Notes: generated by a model from the sequence alone, not told the origin. DNA of 25,660 nucleotides from Chloroflexota bacterium (GCA_019348515.1 JAHWJF010000001.1:2692-28351), one strand, 5' to 3'; counted from the first letter of the stretch, positions 7,724 to 17,007 are shown. A program made the numbers and translations.

Positions 7724-9079
7724 ATGAACATCCGATTCGAGCATCTGCTAGGGCAGTTGGAGCGCGGCGCGATCGATCGCCGCACGTTCATCGTCCGGGC
7801 CATCGCGCTCGGCGTGACCGGGTCCGCGGTCGCCTCGGCCCTATCGCGAGTCGGCAGGGCCTCCGCGCAGGACGAGAGCGCCGCCTCGATCGGCAATCCG
7901 GAAATTCCCCATGTCGAAGGGACCGAGAAGGGTGTCATCAAGATCTACTCGTCGTGGCCATCGACTGGGTCCATGGAAGGGATTGGCGTCGATGCGTTGG
8001 AGGCGGCCAGGCTGGCCTTCGCCGACTTCGGCAACATGGCCGGTGGCTTCGCGATCGAGTACGTGCCGCTTGATTCCGGCATCGCCGCGAACAACGGCGG
8101 GTGGGATCCGGGTGTCGAATCAGCGAATGCGAACCAGGCTATCGCCGATCCGGATGCCATGGTCTACATGGGAACCTACAACTCGGGCGCGGCCAAAATT
8201 TCGATCCCGATCATGAACGAAGCCGGGATGGCGATGATCTCCTTCGCCAACACCTACACCGGTCTGACCAAGGAGTTCCCTGGTAACGAGGCAGGCGAAC
8301 CAGAGCAGTACTATCCAACCGGCGAGCGCAACTACTCTCGCGTCATCGCCGCGGACGACATCCAGGGTGCTCTCGGCGCGCAATGGGCGGTTGAGACAAA
8401 GGGTGTCGAAAGTGCGTACATCCTCGACGACCAGAGCCTCTATGGGCACGGCGTCGCTCAGGTCTTCAACGACACGCTGCTAGAAATGGGCGTCGAAGTC
8501 CTCGGATTTGAAGGCTACGACCCGAGAGCGCCCGACTACCAGGCACTGATGACGAAGATCGCGGACGCAGGTCCAGACCTCGTCTATGTCGGGGCGACCG
8601 TTGAAAACAATCCGTCGAAGGTCCTTCTCGATATGCGATCCCTCATGCCGGCCGACGAGGTCGTCTTCCTTGGTCCGGACGGGCTGTTCACCCAGGCGTT
8701 CATCGACGGCGCGGGTGAGGCAGCGGAGGGTGCGTTCCTCACCTTTGCTGGCTTGCCGCCGGGAGAGCTGGCCGGCCCTGGCGCCGACTTCAACGCCCGG
8801 ATGACCGAGATCCTCGGTCACACTCCGGACGCCTATTCGACCTACTCCTATGACAGCGCCGTCGCCGTCATCCAGGCGATCGATCAGGTTGGCGAGAAGG
8901 ATCGGGCCAAGATCCTCGACGCGTTGATGGCCACGAAGGACTTCACGAGCCTGGTCGGCAAGACCTGGTCCTTCACCGAGACGGGGGACATCGACAATCC
9001 GAGCATGTCCGTCAATGAGATCGTGCCGAACGACGAAGGCGAGCTCACAATCACATTCGTCGAGGCGATCGGCAGCTAG
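7724..9079 (+). CDS. Liv/HAAT-type ABC transporter substrate-binding protein
   Basis: An extracytoplasmic ligand-binding protein of the type I periplasmic fold (Leu/Ile/Val-binding family), 451 aa. The N-terminus carries a twin-arginine-like signal (DRRTFIVRA at 18-26, hydrophobic stretch to about 40, RASAQD near the cleavage site) and no lipobox cysteine. The mature protein begins the fold at about residue 70 (GVIKIYSSWPSTGSM), with VYMGTYNSGAAKISIP at about 147-162 and the ligand-domain hinge further on. The start at 7724 has GGAGG six bases upstream; a longer frame beginning at 7616 runs through the structured leader and is rejected. It heads the operon for the permeases and ATPases that follow. 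The ligand may be a branched-chain amino acid, another amino acid or an amide; the sequence does not decide. Confidence 0.88.
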   Translation: MNIRFEHLLGQLERGAIDRRTFIVRAIALGVTGSAVASALSRVGRASAQDESAASIGNPEIPHVEGTEKGVIKIYSSWPSTGSMEGIGVDALEAARLAFADFGNMAGGFAIEYVPLDSGIAANNGGWDPGVESANANQAIADPDAMVYMGTYNSGAAKISIPIMNEAGMAMISFANTYTGLTKEFPGNEAGEPEQYYPTGERNYSRVIAADDIQGALGAQWAVETKGVESAYILDDQSLYGHGVAQVFNDTLLEMGVEVLGFEGYDPRAPDYQALMTKIADAGPDLVYVGATVENNPSKVLLDMRSLMPADEVVFLGPDGLFTQAFIDGAGEAAEGAFLTFAGLPPGELAGPGADFNARMTEILGHTPDAYSTYSYDSAVAVIQAIDQVGEKDRAKILDALMATKDFTSLVGKTWSFTETGDIDNPSMSVNEIVPNDEGELTITFVEAIGS

Positions 9080-9090
9080 CAGCGTTCGCT

Positions 9091-9138
9091 GGGGAGCACG
9101 AGCGGGATCCAAGATGTCTTGGCCCGCTCGTGTTCCCC
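9091..9138 (+). terminator. Long intercistronic hairpin between binding-protein gene and livH
   Basis: GGGGAGCACGAGCGGG (9091-9106) pairs with 9123-9138 over 16 positions with a single G-U, and the inner CCAAGA/TCTTGG (9109-9114 with 9117-9122) extends the stem, leaving only a two-base bulge and a tiny TG loop. No T-tract follows, so it is more likely a 3'-end stabiliser or partial terminator than a full stop, since livH to livF continue in the same direction. Confidence 0.8.
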
Positions 9139-9183
9139 GGTCCGGAGCTCCCCAACTCGTCTGTACTCAGCGTTGAGGCCGGC

Positions 9184-10158
9184 ATGGAATTCAACGGGAC
9201 CCTCTTTGCCCAGTACCTCATTCTCGGGGTGACGAACGGGGCGCTCATCGCGCTCATCGCGCTGGGGTACACCCTCGTCTACGGCATCGTCGAGCTGATC
9301 AACTTCGCTCACGGCGAAGTCTTCATGATGGGCGCATTTCTTTCGCTTTCCGCCGTGAGTGCGTTCGGTCTTGTCTCCGGCGCTGGCTGGGCGCAGATCG
9401 CGCTCGTCTCACTCGTCGCCATGCTTGCCGCGATGCTCTTCAGTGGCGCCCTCAATTGGAGTATCGACCGGGTCGTCTACCGTCGTCTGCGATCCGCGCC
9501 GCGGCTGGCGCCGCTGATCGCCGCCATTGGCATCAGTTTCATTCTCCAGGGCATCGGCATCTATTGGAAGGGCTCGACCACGATCTTGCCGCCGAACCTA
9601 ATTCCGACCGACATCCGCTCAGTCAACATCCTGACTGATTGGCTTGGTCTCGAGACTCGCATACGCTTCCGAGCGCTCGACCTCGCCGTGATTCTGCTGA
9701 CGGTCCCACTCCTGATCGCTCTCTCTTGGCTCGTCTATCGCACCCGGACTGGCAAAGCCATGCGCGCCGTCGCCCAGGATCGCGGCGCCGCGGCCCTGAT
9801 GGGTATCGACGTCAACCGTACGATCGCGACCGCGTTTCTGGTCGGCGGCATCCTCGCGGGGGCGGCGGGCTTCATCGTGGCCTACTACACCAACACGGCT
9901 CGCTTTCAGATGGGGTTTCGCTACGGTCTGTTTGCCTTCACGGCCGCCGTGCTCGGCGGTATTGGCAACCTCAACGGTGCCGTCCTGGGAGGGCTCATCA
10001 TCGGTCTTGTCTGGTCGATGAGCGATGGTTTCCTCCAGACCTACATCCCGTGGTGGGGAGCGCAATGGACACCGTTGATCATTTTCGGTGTTCTTGTCTT
10101 GGTGATGGTCTTCAAGCCGACTGGCCTGCTTGGCGAAGCCGTTCCCGAAAAGGTCTAG
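9184..10158 (+). CDS. livH: Liv-type ABC transporter permease, LivH family
   Basis: Inner-membrane permease of the first amino-acid importer, 324 aa with about eight hydrophobic segments. Family blocks are clear: GALIALIALGYTLVYGIVELINF-type start, then NFAHGEVFMMGAF at about residues 39-51, the cytoplasmic coupling region RTRTGKAMRAVAQDRGAAALMGID, and AVLGGIGNLNGAVLGG near the end. The start at 9184 is chosen because GAGG lies upstream and the protein then begins just before the first membrane segment; a GTG at 9130 inside the intercistronic hairpin is rejected. The next gene follows after nine bases. Confidence 0.9.
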   Translation: MEFNGTLFAQYLILGVTNGALIALIALGYTLVYGIVELINFAHGEVFMMGAFLSLSAVSAFGLVSGAGWAQIALVSLVAMLAAMLFSGALNWSIDRVVYRRLRSAPRLAPLIAAIGISFILQGIGIYWKGSTTILPPNLIPTDIRSVNILTDWLGLETRIRFRALDLAVILLTVPLLIALSWLVYRTRTGKAMRAVAQDRGAAALMGIDVNRTIATAFLVGGILAGAAGFIVAYYTNTARFQMGFRYGLFAFTAAVLGGIGNLNGAVLGGLIIGLVWSMSDGFLQTYIPWWGAQWTPLIIFGVLVLVMVFKPTGLLGEAVPEKV

Positions 10159-10167
10159 GAGGCGCTC

Positions 10168-11382
10168 ATGGCTAACCTTGCGCGCGTCCGGAGTGCCGGC
10201 GGCAGTTCGCAGCCGGCTTACGCCGCGACCCCCCGCTCGCGACGGGATATCGTCATCTTCGTCGCCATCCTCATCTTCTTGCTCGCCTTCCCCTTTATCG
10301 ACCAATCGCTGGGGCTTCGCTTGATGGGAGCGCTGCTCCCGATTGGTATCTATGCCCTGCTCGCCATGGGGTTGAACATCGTCGTCGGTTACGCCGGTCT
10401 GCTCGATCTTGGCTACGCCGCGTTTTTCGCCATCGGCGCCTACACCGTCGGCTTTCTGACGTCGCCCGGGTCGGTCTTTGTGCAGGCTGGCTGGATCCCT
10501 CCATTTTTCCAGCAGTTCTGGCCGGCTCTGGTCATCGCGTTCGTGGTGGCGGCCATATTCGGCGTTTTTCTGGGGGCTCCAACACTTCGCCTACGGGGCG
10601 ACTACCTGGCGATCGTCACCCTGGGGTTCGGCGAGATCGTGCCAAACTTCTTTCTCAACGCGGTGCCACTTACCGGCGGCACGCGGGGGATCAATCCGAT
10701 TGCGAAGCCGCCGACACTGGGGCCGTTTGATTTCGGGCAGACCGCCCAGCGCAATTGGTATTGGCTGATACTGGCGATTGGGCTCTTTTCGATCTTTATC
10801 ATCCTTCGCCTGTATGACTCCCGGCTCGGCCGCTCCTGGCAGGCCGTTCGAGAGGACGAGCTCGCCGCCGCCAGCATGGGGATCAATCTGACCAGAACCA
10901 AGTTGTGGGCATTCGCGCTAGGCGCGTCGTTCTCCGGGTTTGCCGGCTCGCTCTTTTCCTCGGCATTTCAGTATGTCCACCCCAGCCAGTTCGAGTTCAC
11001 CTTATCGATCCTGATTCTCTCCGCGGTGATTCTCGGCGGCATAGGCAATGTGTTCGGGGCGGTCATTGGAGCGGTACTTATCGGGTCGTTCGACCGCATC
11101 CTCGCCGAACGGCTGACCGGGCCGCTCAATGCCTTCGGCGAACAAATCGGCAGTGACTGGCTCGCCAGCCACAATGTCGGGGAGGATCGGTACGTGGTCT
11201 TCGGTCTCGCCCTGGTGCTGATGATGCTCTTGCGACCGGGCGGGCTCTTCCCAAGTAAGCAGCGTTCGGCCGAGCTGCAACCCGACGCAGAGGACATTAG
11301 TGTCCAGGAACAGCAAGACCTGTTCGATGTCCGCCAGCATGATGACGAAGTATCAGATGTGCGAGGAGGGCAGGTCGCATGA
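10168..11382 (+). CDS. livM: Liv-type ABC transporter permease, LivM family
   Basis: Second membrane subunit of the first importer, 404 aa. The LivM signature GLNIVVGYAGLLDLGYAAFFAIGAY is split here across about residues 68-92, and LRLRGDYLAIVTLGFGEIV follows. The coupling region VREDELAAASMGINL and the ILGGIGNVFGAVIGA block complete the family pattern. The N-terminal 26 residues are basic and cytoplasmic, and a hydrophilic C-terminal tail of about 40 residues rich in Asp, Glu and Gln is longer than usual. AGGAGG overlaps the stop codon of livH, so translation is probably coupled. The stop codon overlaps the start of livG (ATGA). Confidence 0.9.
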   Translation: MANLARVRSAGGSSQPAYAATPRSRRDIVIFVAILIFLLAFPFIDQSLGLRLMGALLPIGIYALLAMGLNIVVGYAGLLDLGYAAFFAIGAYTVGFLTSPGSVFVQAGWIPPFFQQFWPALVIAFVVAAIFGVFLGAPTLRLRGDYLAIVTLGFGEIVPNFFLNAVPLTGGTRGINPIAKPPTLGPFDFGQTAQRNWYWLILAIGLFSIFIILRLYDSRLGRSWQAVREDELAAASMGINLTRTKLWAFALGASFSGFAGSLFSSAFQYVHPSQFEFTLSILILSAVILGGIGNVFGAVIGAVLIGSFDRILAERLTGPLNAFGEQIGSDWLASHNVGEDRYVVFGLALVLMMLLRPGGLFPSKQRSAELQPDAEDISVQEQQDLFDVRQHDDEVSDVRGGQVA

Positions 11383-12287
11383 GCGCGGCCGCCGCCGACT
11401 CGGTCGTCGCCGAGGATATCCTCATCATTAGCGGGCTCACCAAGCGCTTCGGCGGACTGGTGGCGGTCGACAATGTCGATCTGTTCGTCCAGCGCGGATC
11501 GATCGCGGGTCTCATCGGCCCCAACGGCGCCGGGAAGACGACCATCTTCAACATGATCGCGGGAATCTACCGGCCGACCGAGGGAGATATCAGTTTCGAC
11601 GGGGCGCCCCTCTTCTCCGGTGGCTCGCATGGATCGAGACCTCGCTGGCTTCGACCAGACCAAGTGACCGAGCGCGGAATCGCCAGGACCTTTCAGAATA
11701 TCCGGCTCTTCGCCAACATGTCGGCGTTGGACAATGTCCTCATCGGCATGCACTGCCGGCTGAAGTCGACGCCGCTCGGGGCGGTGCTGCGCCTCCCCTC
11801 CGTCAACCGCGAGGAAAACGAGTCCCGCGCCAAGGCGCGCGAGCTCCTCGACTATGTCGGATTGCGCGGTCAGGGTCCCGTCACCGCCAAGAATCTTGCC
11901 TACGGTGACCAACGCCGCCTCGAGATCGCGCGCGCCCTCGCCAGCCAGCCCAAACTCCTCCTCCTCGACGAGCCAACGGCGGGGATGAATCCGCAAGAGA
12001 CGACGCAGATGACCCGCTTCATCGACCGCCTGCGTCGCGACCTCGACCTGACCATCCTCCTTATCGAGCACGACATGAAAGTCGTGATGGGCATTTCCGA
12101 CCAGGTAGCCGTGCTCGATCATGGGACAAAGATCGCGGAAGGGACGCCAACGCAGGTCCAGCGCAACCCGAAAGTTATCGAGGCCTATCTGGGGACCGGC
12201 GCCGCCGAGGTTGCAGGTGCGGACGAGACGGTCTCTGATGCGAACCCGGTCGCGGGACGCACGGCGGAGACGCCCGGTGGCGCATAA
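11379..12287 (+). CDS. livG: Liv-type ABC transporter ATP-binding protein, LivG family
   Basis: Cytoplasmic ATPase of the first importer, 302 aa. It has the Walker A motif GPNGAGKT (47-54), a Q-loop in IARTFQNIRLF, the variant signature LAYGDQ (173-178) usual in LivG, Walker B LLLLDEP (193-199) and the switch histidine H231. The AGMNPQET sequence after Walker B is a LivG hallmark. The C-terminal extension of about 35 residues (Ala, Gly, Glu rich) beyond the ATPase fold is not conserved in the family. It starts within the livM stop (ATGA overlap), indicating translational coupling. Confidence 0.92.
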   Translation: MSAAAADSVVAEDILIISGLTKRFGGLVAVDNVDLFVQRGSIAGLIGPNGAGKTTIFNMIAGIYRPTEGDISFDGAPLFSGGSHGSRPRWLRPDQVTERGIARTFQNIRLFANMSALDNVLIGMHCRLKSTPLGAVLRLPSVNREENESRAKARELLDYVGLRGQGPVTAKNLAYGDQRRLEIARALASQPKLLLLDEPTAGMNPQETTQMTRFIDRLRRDLDLTILLIEHDMKVVMGISDQVAVLDHGTKIAEGTPTQVQRNPKVIEAYLGTGAAEVAGADETVSDANPVAGRTAETPGGA

Positions 12288-12291
12288 CGTG

Positions 12292-13023
12292 ATGAGTAAC
12301 GGGCGAGACAGCTCGGCAGCCATGCTCGACGTTCAGGATATCACCACCTTCTACGGCAATATCCAGGCTCTCAAAGGCATTTCGCTCCACGTCGACCAGG
12401 GTGAAATCGTCACCCTCATCGGGTCGAATGGTGCCGGTAAGACCACCACATTGCAGACGATTTCCGGACTCCTCAGACCGCGTACCGGCACCATCACGCT
12501 CGGGGGAAAGCTCATCAGCGACAAACCGGCCCATGTCGTCGCCGGATTGGGGGTGGCACAGGCACCGGAGGGCCGGCGCATCTTCAACCGCATGACGGTC
12601 ATGGAGAATCTGGAGCTGGGGGCTTACTCCCATGGTAAGCCAGATCCGAATGATCTGGCACGCGTCTTTTCGCTCTTCCCTCGTCTAGAAGAGCGAAAGA
12701 CCCAGATCGCGGGCACGATGTCCGGCGGCGAGCAGCAAATGCTCGCGATCGGCCGTGCGCTGATGGCGCGTCCGTCCGTGCTCTTGCTCGACGAACCGTC
12801 GCTCGGACTCTCCCCGATGCTCGTCGACACCATCTTCCAGATTATTCAGGACATTAATGCCCAAGGCACCACGGTCCTCCTGGTCGAGCAGAACGCGCTC
12901 AAGGCCCTGGCCGTGGCCAACCGGGGCTACGTGATCCAGACCGGACAAATCGTCCTTTCCGGCACTGGCCGCGAGCTCCTCGGCAACGACATGGTGCGCA
13001 AGGCATACCTCGGCGAGGATTGA
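12292..13023 (+). CDS. livF: Liv-type ABC transporter ATP-binding protein, LivF family
   Basis: The second ATPase of the first importer, 243 aa from the ATG at 12292. It shows Walker A GSNGAGKT (44-51), the LivF block APEGRRIFNRMTVMENL (91-107), signature MSGGEQQ (143-149), and Walker B LLLDEPS (164-170). The Liv-type C-terminus VRKAYLGED is intact. An ATG at 12322 (MLDVQDITTFYG) gives 233 aa, the more usual LivF N-terminus, but it has a poor ribosome-binding site; the ATG at 12292 follows the livG stop by four bases. It is the last gene of the operon; the next gene is convergent. Confidence 0.9.
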   Translation: MSNGRDSSAAMLDVQDITTFYGNIQALKGISLHVDQGEIVTLIGSNGAGKTTTLQTISGLLRPRTGTITLGGKLISDKPAHVVAGLGVAQAPEGRRIFNRMTVMENLELGAYSHGKPDPNDLARVFSLFPRLEERKTQIAGTMSGGEQQMLAIGRALMARPSVLLLDEPSLGLSPMLVDTIFQIIQDINAQGTTVLLVEQNALKALAVANRGYVIQTGQIVLSGTGRELLGNDMVRKAYLGED

Positions 13024-13147
13024 GTCCGCACGCCCGAACGTGGAGCCCGGTTTGGGGATCCCCTCGGCCCATCATCCCAGCGGTGTACTGGGGCGGGGTC
13101 GCCACCGAGATTCGTTTCCCGAGTGCGGCGCGGTTCCCGCTGAATCG
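13024..13147. other. Spacer between the two convergent Liv operons
   Basis: Only 124 bases separate the stop codons of livF of operon 1 and the livM-like gene of operon 2. It holds the palindrome GGGGATCCCC (13054-13063) but no stem followed by a T-tract in either direction, so no rho-independent terminator can be called. Confidence 0.5.
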
Positions 13148-14278
13148 TCAGTCCCCGGCGGCTTCGCTCCGCCGCATCGCCGCCACTCGCCGGTCCAACC
13201 AGCGTGAGACCCGCGCCCGCTCCGGAACGAGACCCCGGGGGTTGACCAGGAGCACGACGACGATGATCACCCCCACCAGCGTGTCGCGCAGATGTGGGAT
13301 GCGTCCCTCGACGAACGCCGGCAGGTCAAATCCCTGAAGTTGAAGCGTCGTCGACCACAATCCCCAGATGACATAGACGCCAACGATCGTCCCGACCATA
13401 TTGCCGCTGCCGCCGGCGATCAGCATCGCCCAGAAGATGAACGTCCCGAAGAAGTGGGTGAACGTCTCTGGCGAGACCGCTCCCTGTTGGAAAGCAAACA
13501 GCGCGCCGGCCGCGCCCATGATCGCCGCCCCAAGGACAAAGCCTTGAAGCTTGAACGCGACGACGTCCTTTCCGGCCGCCGCCGTTGCGTCCTCGTCCTC
13601 ACGGATCGCGCGCAGCACCCGTCCCCAGGGTGATCGGATACCACGGTCGACAAGCACATAAACCAGCAGCAGCAGCACGACGACAATGAGGAGAAAGACG
13701 TAGTTATAGGCATCGGCGTTGACCCAACCGGCGAGCGGGCGTGGGATTCCGCCGAGACCGCGGCTGCCGTTGACGAGCCAGCGTTCTTCGGTCGCGATTC
13801 GCCGCAGCACCTCGGCGGCGCCGATGAGCGCGATTGCCAAATAGTCCTCGCGGAGGCGCACGATCGGCCACGCCAGCGGCAGGGCCAACGCCGCTGACAG
13901 CGCGGCGGCGGCGATGATGGCGACGAGGAACGGCAGCCAGGCTCCGGCGCCGGGCAACGGCACGGCCGCGAGAGCGTCGCCCAGGCCGCCGATATAGGTC
14001 GCGAACTGGCCGTCTGCCGGGCTCTTCGTCACAATCGCCGCTGTGTAGGCACCGACCATGAAAAACCCGACCACGCCGAAGTTGAAGATTCCGGTGTACC
14101 CCCACTGGACATTGAGACCGATGCAGACGATGGCAAAGATCGCCATCGTCGCCAACGAAGGCACCAGGAAGGAGACGACCGAACTGATGCTGCCGGTGCG
14201 CAAGAGCGGTAACCCAACGAGGAACGCCGTGATCAGGGCGACGATGACGATGGCGAGCAGATTCCCCCGGCGCGTCAT
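13148..14278 (-). CDS. livM: Liv-type ABC transporter permease, LivM family (second importer)
   Basis: Inner-membrane permease of 376 aa, second copy in the window and clearly different from the first. LivM blocks are present: IGLNVQWGYTGIFNFGVVGFF is split across about residues 53-73, followed by LRLREDYLAIALIGAAEVLRRI, the coupling region IREDEDATAAAGKDV, and AGGSGNMVGTIVGVY. It ends with a basic tail (VSRWLDRRVAAMRRSEAAGD). The start at 14278 overlaps the stop of the upstream livH (ATGA). A much longer open frame to 14995 runs antisense-frame through livH and is rejected as coding. Last gene of the minus-strand operon. Confidence 0.9.
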   Translation of the reverse strand: MTRRGNLLAIVIVALITAFLVGLPLLRTGSISSVVSFLVPSLATMAIFAIVCIGLNVQWGYTGIFNFGVVGFFMVGAYTAAIVTKSPADGQFATYIGGLGDALAAVPLPGAGAWLPFLVAIIAAAALSAALALPLAWPIVRLREDYLAIALIGAAEVLRRIATEERWLVNGSRGLGGIPRPLAGWVNADAYNYVFLLIVVVLLLLVYVLVDRGIRSPWGRVLRAIREDEDATAAAGKDVVAFKLQGFVLGAAIMGAAGALFAFQQGAVSPETFTHFFGTFIFWAMLIAGGSGNMVGTIVGVYVIWGLWSTTLQLQGFDLPAFVEGRIPHLRDTLVGVIIVVVLLVNPRGLVPERARVSRWLDRRVAAMRRSEAAGD

Positions 14279-15372
14279 GATTGGGCTCCGAGTAGCCCGC
14301 GCGGCCGAAGCAAGATCACGGCTATCAGCATGACAAAGATGACGGCCATCTTGTAGCCAGGGGAGATCACTCCCAGCCCGACCGCCACCTCGCCCACGAC
14401 ACCGACGATCAGTCCTCCCAAAAACGCGCCGTGCGGACTGCCGATGCCGCCCAGAATCGCGGAGGCGAAGATCGGCAACAGCAAGATGAAGCCAAGCTCT
14501 GGTGACAGTTGCGACTGGAGCGCGAGCAGGCATCCAGCCGCGGCTGTCAACCCACCGCCGACGACCCAGGTCCAGCGGCGAGTAGCGGCGATGTCGATTC
14601 CGCTCGCCCGCGCCAGGTCGGCGTTGTCGGCCATCGCCCGCATCGCGGTGCCTAACCTGGTCCGATACAGCACGACGTACGCGGCGGTCGCCAAGACTCC
14701 GGCCGCCAGCATGATGAAGAACTGGTCGGCGACGATCCTGGGCAATCCCGGGATGTCGACCGTCGTGCGGATGCCGCCCACGTAGCGACGCCCCGTCGGA
14801 CCCCAGATCAGTAGCATGACCCCGCGCATGCTGATAGCCACGCCCAGGGAAGCGACGGCGAGGATCGCCGTACTGGACCCGCGGCGGAGCAGGGGTTGAT
14901 AAACGAACCGGTCGATGGCGAGCAGGACCGGCACCGCCAGGGTTGCCCCGATCAGAATCGCGAGCACCAACCCATAGCCGAACGAGAACCGCCAAATCGG
15001 CTCAGTTGCGCCGGGAAGCTGACCTAGGTGAAACGGGAAGACAACGTCTCCAGTCTGCGAGCCGACGACTGCCCCGGTAAGCGCGAAGAACGCCAGGTAC
15101 GCCGCGAACATCATCACGTCGCCGTGAGCAAAATGAGAAACCCGTGCGATCCCGTAGATCAGCGTCAAACCGACCGCCGCCAGACCGTAGAGGCTGCCGA
15201 CGATCACGCCGACGACGAACTGGTCCGTACGCGCGACGGCGGACCAGGCGGCGAACCCACCGATCAGCAGCCACGGCACCCATGGTCCAAGCGTCTGCGA
15301 CCATCTGGTCGTCCGCTGCCGAGCCAGCGCCACCTCGCGCTCGACGACACTCTTTTCAACGGCTTGCGCCAT
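14275..15372 (-). CDS. livH: Liv-type ABC transporter permease, LivH family (second importer)
   Basis: Membrane subunit of 365 aa. An extra N-terminal hydrophobic segment (about 33-50) precedes the LivH core, which starts at GSLYGLAAVGLTLIYGIARV and continues with HFAHGDVMMFAAYLAF. The coupling region RTRLGTAMRAMADNADLARASGID and the AILGGIGSPHGAFLGGL block are typical. The start at 15372 is the first methionine giving a sensible N-terminus (MAQAVEKSV) and lies 10 bases after the livF stop; AGGA is upstream, so the site is only moderate. Overlaps the next gene, livM, by four bases. Confidence 0.9.
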   Translation of the reverse strand: MAQAVEKSVVEREVALARQRTTRWSQTLGPWVPWLLIGGFAAWSAVARTDQFVVGVIVGSLYGLAAVGLTLIYGIARVSHFAHGDVMMFAAYLAFFALTGAVVGSQTGDVVFPFHLGQLPGATEPIWRFSFGYGLVLAILIGATLAVPVLLAIDRFVYQPLLRRGSSTAILAVASLGVAISMRGVMLLIWGPTGRRYVGGIRTTVDIPGLPRIVADQFFIMLAAGVLATAAYVVLYRTRLGTAMRAMADNADLARASGIDIAATRRWTWVVGGGLTAAAGCLLALQSQLSPELGFILLLPIFASAILGGIGSPHGAFLGGLIVGVVGEVAVGLGVISPGYKMAVIFVMLIAVILLRPRGLLGAQS

Positions 15373-15382
15373 GCATCGCGTC

Positions 15383-16099
15383 CTATTCGCCGAGGTAGAG
15401 CCTGCGCACCTCGTCGCTCTCCAATAGCTCCGATCCTGACCCTTCGAGTCGGTTCTCCCCGTTGGCCAGGACGTAACCACGATGGCTGATCGCCAGCGCC
15501 CGCCGGGCATTCTGCTCGACCATCAGCACCGCCGTTCCGCGACGGTTAATCTCGATGACACTCGCGAAGACCGTCTCGACCATCTTTGGCGAGAGACTCG
15601 CCGACGGTTCGTCGAGCAAAAGAATCACCGGCTCCAACATCAGGGCTCGTGCCAGCGCCAGCGTTTGACGCTGTCCACCGGAGAGCCGGCCCGCCCGCTC
15701 CCGCGGCCGCTCGGCCAGGACCGGGAACAGTTCGAACACCCAGTCGATGCGGTCCTTGACCCCATTAGTCAGCGTGAATCCCCCCATCGCCAGATTCTCC
15801 CGAATCGTCAGGCGGGGGAAGACATTGTTGGTTTGCGGCACATAGGCCAGGCCGCGACGGACCAACTTTTCTGGGGTCAAGCCTGTTACGTCGTCGCCGG
15901 CGACCAATACCCGCCCATGCCAGGCCGGGAGGTATCCAAAGACAGACTTCAGGAGCGTCGACTTGCCGGCGCCGTTCGGGCCGATGATGGTCACAATCTC
16001 GTCATGACCGACCCGGATCGAGACGTCACGGACGATCGGGACTTCGCCGTAGCCGCTCGTGAGTCGATCAGCGGCAAGTACCGGCGCATGCTCCGTCAT
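15383..16099 (-). CDS. livF: Liv-type ABC transporter ATP-binding protein, LivF family (second importer)
   Basis: ATPase of 238 aa, the usual LivF length. Walker A GPNGAGKS (40-47), LivF-like block AYVPQTNNVFPRLTIRENL (85-103), signature LSGGQRQ (139-145), Walker B LLLDEPS (160-166) and the C-terminal VRRLYLGE are all present. Where most LivF proteins have PEGR, this one has PQTNN, a known variant of the Q-loop region. The start codon shares one base with the livG stop (TGATG), so translation is coupled. A longer frame reaching 16276 is rejected. Confidence 0.92.
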   Translation of the reverse strand: MTEHAPVLAADRLTSGYGEVPIVRDVSIRVGHDEIVTIIGPNGAGKSTLLKSVFGYLPAWHGRVLVAGDDVTGLTPEKLVRRGLAYVPQTNNVFPRLTIRENLAMGGFTLTNGVKDRIDWVFELFPVLAERPRERAGRLSGGQRQTLALARALMLEPVILLLDEPSASLSPKMVETVFASVIEINRRGTAVLMVEQNARRALAISHRGYVLANGENRLEGSGSELLESDEVRRLYLGE

Positions 16100-16932
16100 C
16101 ACTTGACTTGACCTCCCAGGTACGCTTCGAGCACGGCGGGATCCTGCCGCACCTCGTCGAATGAGCCCTCGAAGAGGCGCGTTCCCTGACTCATCACGAT
16201 CACTGGATCGCAGAGGCGGGCAATGAGGTCCATATCGTGTTCCACAATTAGGAAGGTGACGCCGTGATCGTGGCACTGCTCCTCGATATGCTCGGCAAGT
16301 TGCCGCATGAGTGTGCGATTGACACCTGCCGCTGGTTCATCGAGGAGCACCATACGCGGCCGGATCATGAGGGTCCGGGCGAACTCCAGGAGTTTTTTCT
16401 GGCCGCCCGACAGGTTGGCGGCGAAGGCGTCTCGCAGGTGGATCAGGTTGACGTAGGCGAGAATCTCCAGTGCCTGGTCGACAATCGCGTCTTCCTGACG
16501 GCCAACCTGAGCGGGGCGGCACCAGGCATTCCAGATGCGCTCGCCGGTCTGGTCCGGTCCTGCTAGCACGAGGTTCTCCAGCACTGTCATCGTCGGAATC
16601 GGGCGCGGAATCTGGAAGGTACGCGCCAGTCCCCGGCAGAGAAGCTCGTCGGGACGAAGACCGGTAACCGCCTGACCGTCGAACAGGATCACGCCGGTGT
16701 CAGGGCGCAGTGCGCCGGCGATGATATTGAGCAGTGTCGACTTGCCCGCACCATTCGGTCCGATCAATCCCGTGATCGTCCCTCGCCCCACGGCGAACGA
16801 GCAGTCATCGACCGCCCGGTTGCCCCCAAACGCCTTCGTGACGGCGCCCACCTCGAGGATAGCGTCCCGCTGGAGTGCTGCCGTGGGGGTTGGTTGTTCT
16901 CGGATGGCGACCGTCGTCATCTCCCTGTCCAT
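16099..16932 (-). CDS. livG: Liv-type ABC transporter ATP-binding protein, LivG family (second importer)
   Basis: ATPase of 277 aa. Walker A GPNGAGKS (58-65), Q-loop in LARTFQIPRPIPTMTV, signature LSGGQKK (174-180), Walker B VLLDEPA (195-201) followed by AGVN, and the H-switch in VEHDMDLI (230-237). The AGVN block after Walker B is LivG-type. The protein has a hydrophilic N-terminal extension of about 22 residues. Two nearby starts are possible: ATG at 16932 and ATG at 16920 (MTTVAIREQ); neither has an ideal ribosome-binding site. It is placed between the binding protein and livF, an order different from the first importer. Confidence 0.9.
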   Translation of the reverse strand: MDREMTTVAIREQPTPTAALQRDAILEVGAVTKAFGGNRAVDDCSFAVGRGTITGLIGPNGAGKSTLLNIIAGALRPDTGVILFDGQAVTGLRPDELLCRGLARTFQIPRPIPTMTVLENLVLAGPDQTGERIWNAWCRPAQVGRQEDAIVDQALEILAYVNLIHLRDAFAANLSGGQKKLLEFARTLMIRPRMVLLDEPAAGVNRTLMRQLAEHIEEQCHDHGVTFLIVEHDMDLIARLCDPVIVMSQGTRLFEGSFDEVRQDPAVLEAYLGGQVK

Positions 16933-17007
16933 ACCTTGCCCATCGCGCCGGATCGCCGCGAACGGAACGAGCGGCGGATGTGGCGCGAATCAATTCTGAG
17001 GCACAAC

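Noticed and set aside
10968..12323. A 451-codon minus-strand open frame opposite livM and livG
   Set aside because: It lies antisense to two well-supported ABC transporter genes, and its translation shows no recognisable domain.
13024..13147. Bidirectional rho-independent terminator at the GGGGATCCCC palindrome
   Set aside because: The perfect palindrome has no loop of its own, and no T-tract follows in either direction.
13148..14995. A 615-codon minus-strand open frame that would extend the second LivM by about 239 residues
   Set aside because: The extra part is an Arg/Gly-rich translation in the wrong frame of the livH gene, and the LivM start at 14278 overlaps the livH stop in the usual ATGA fashion.
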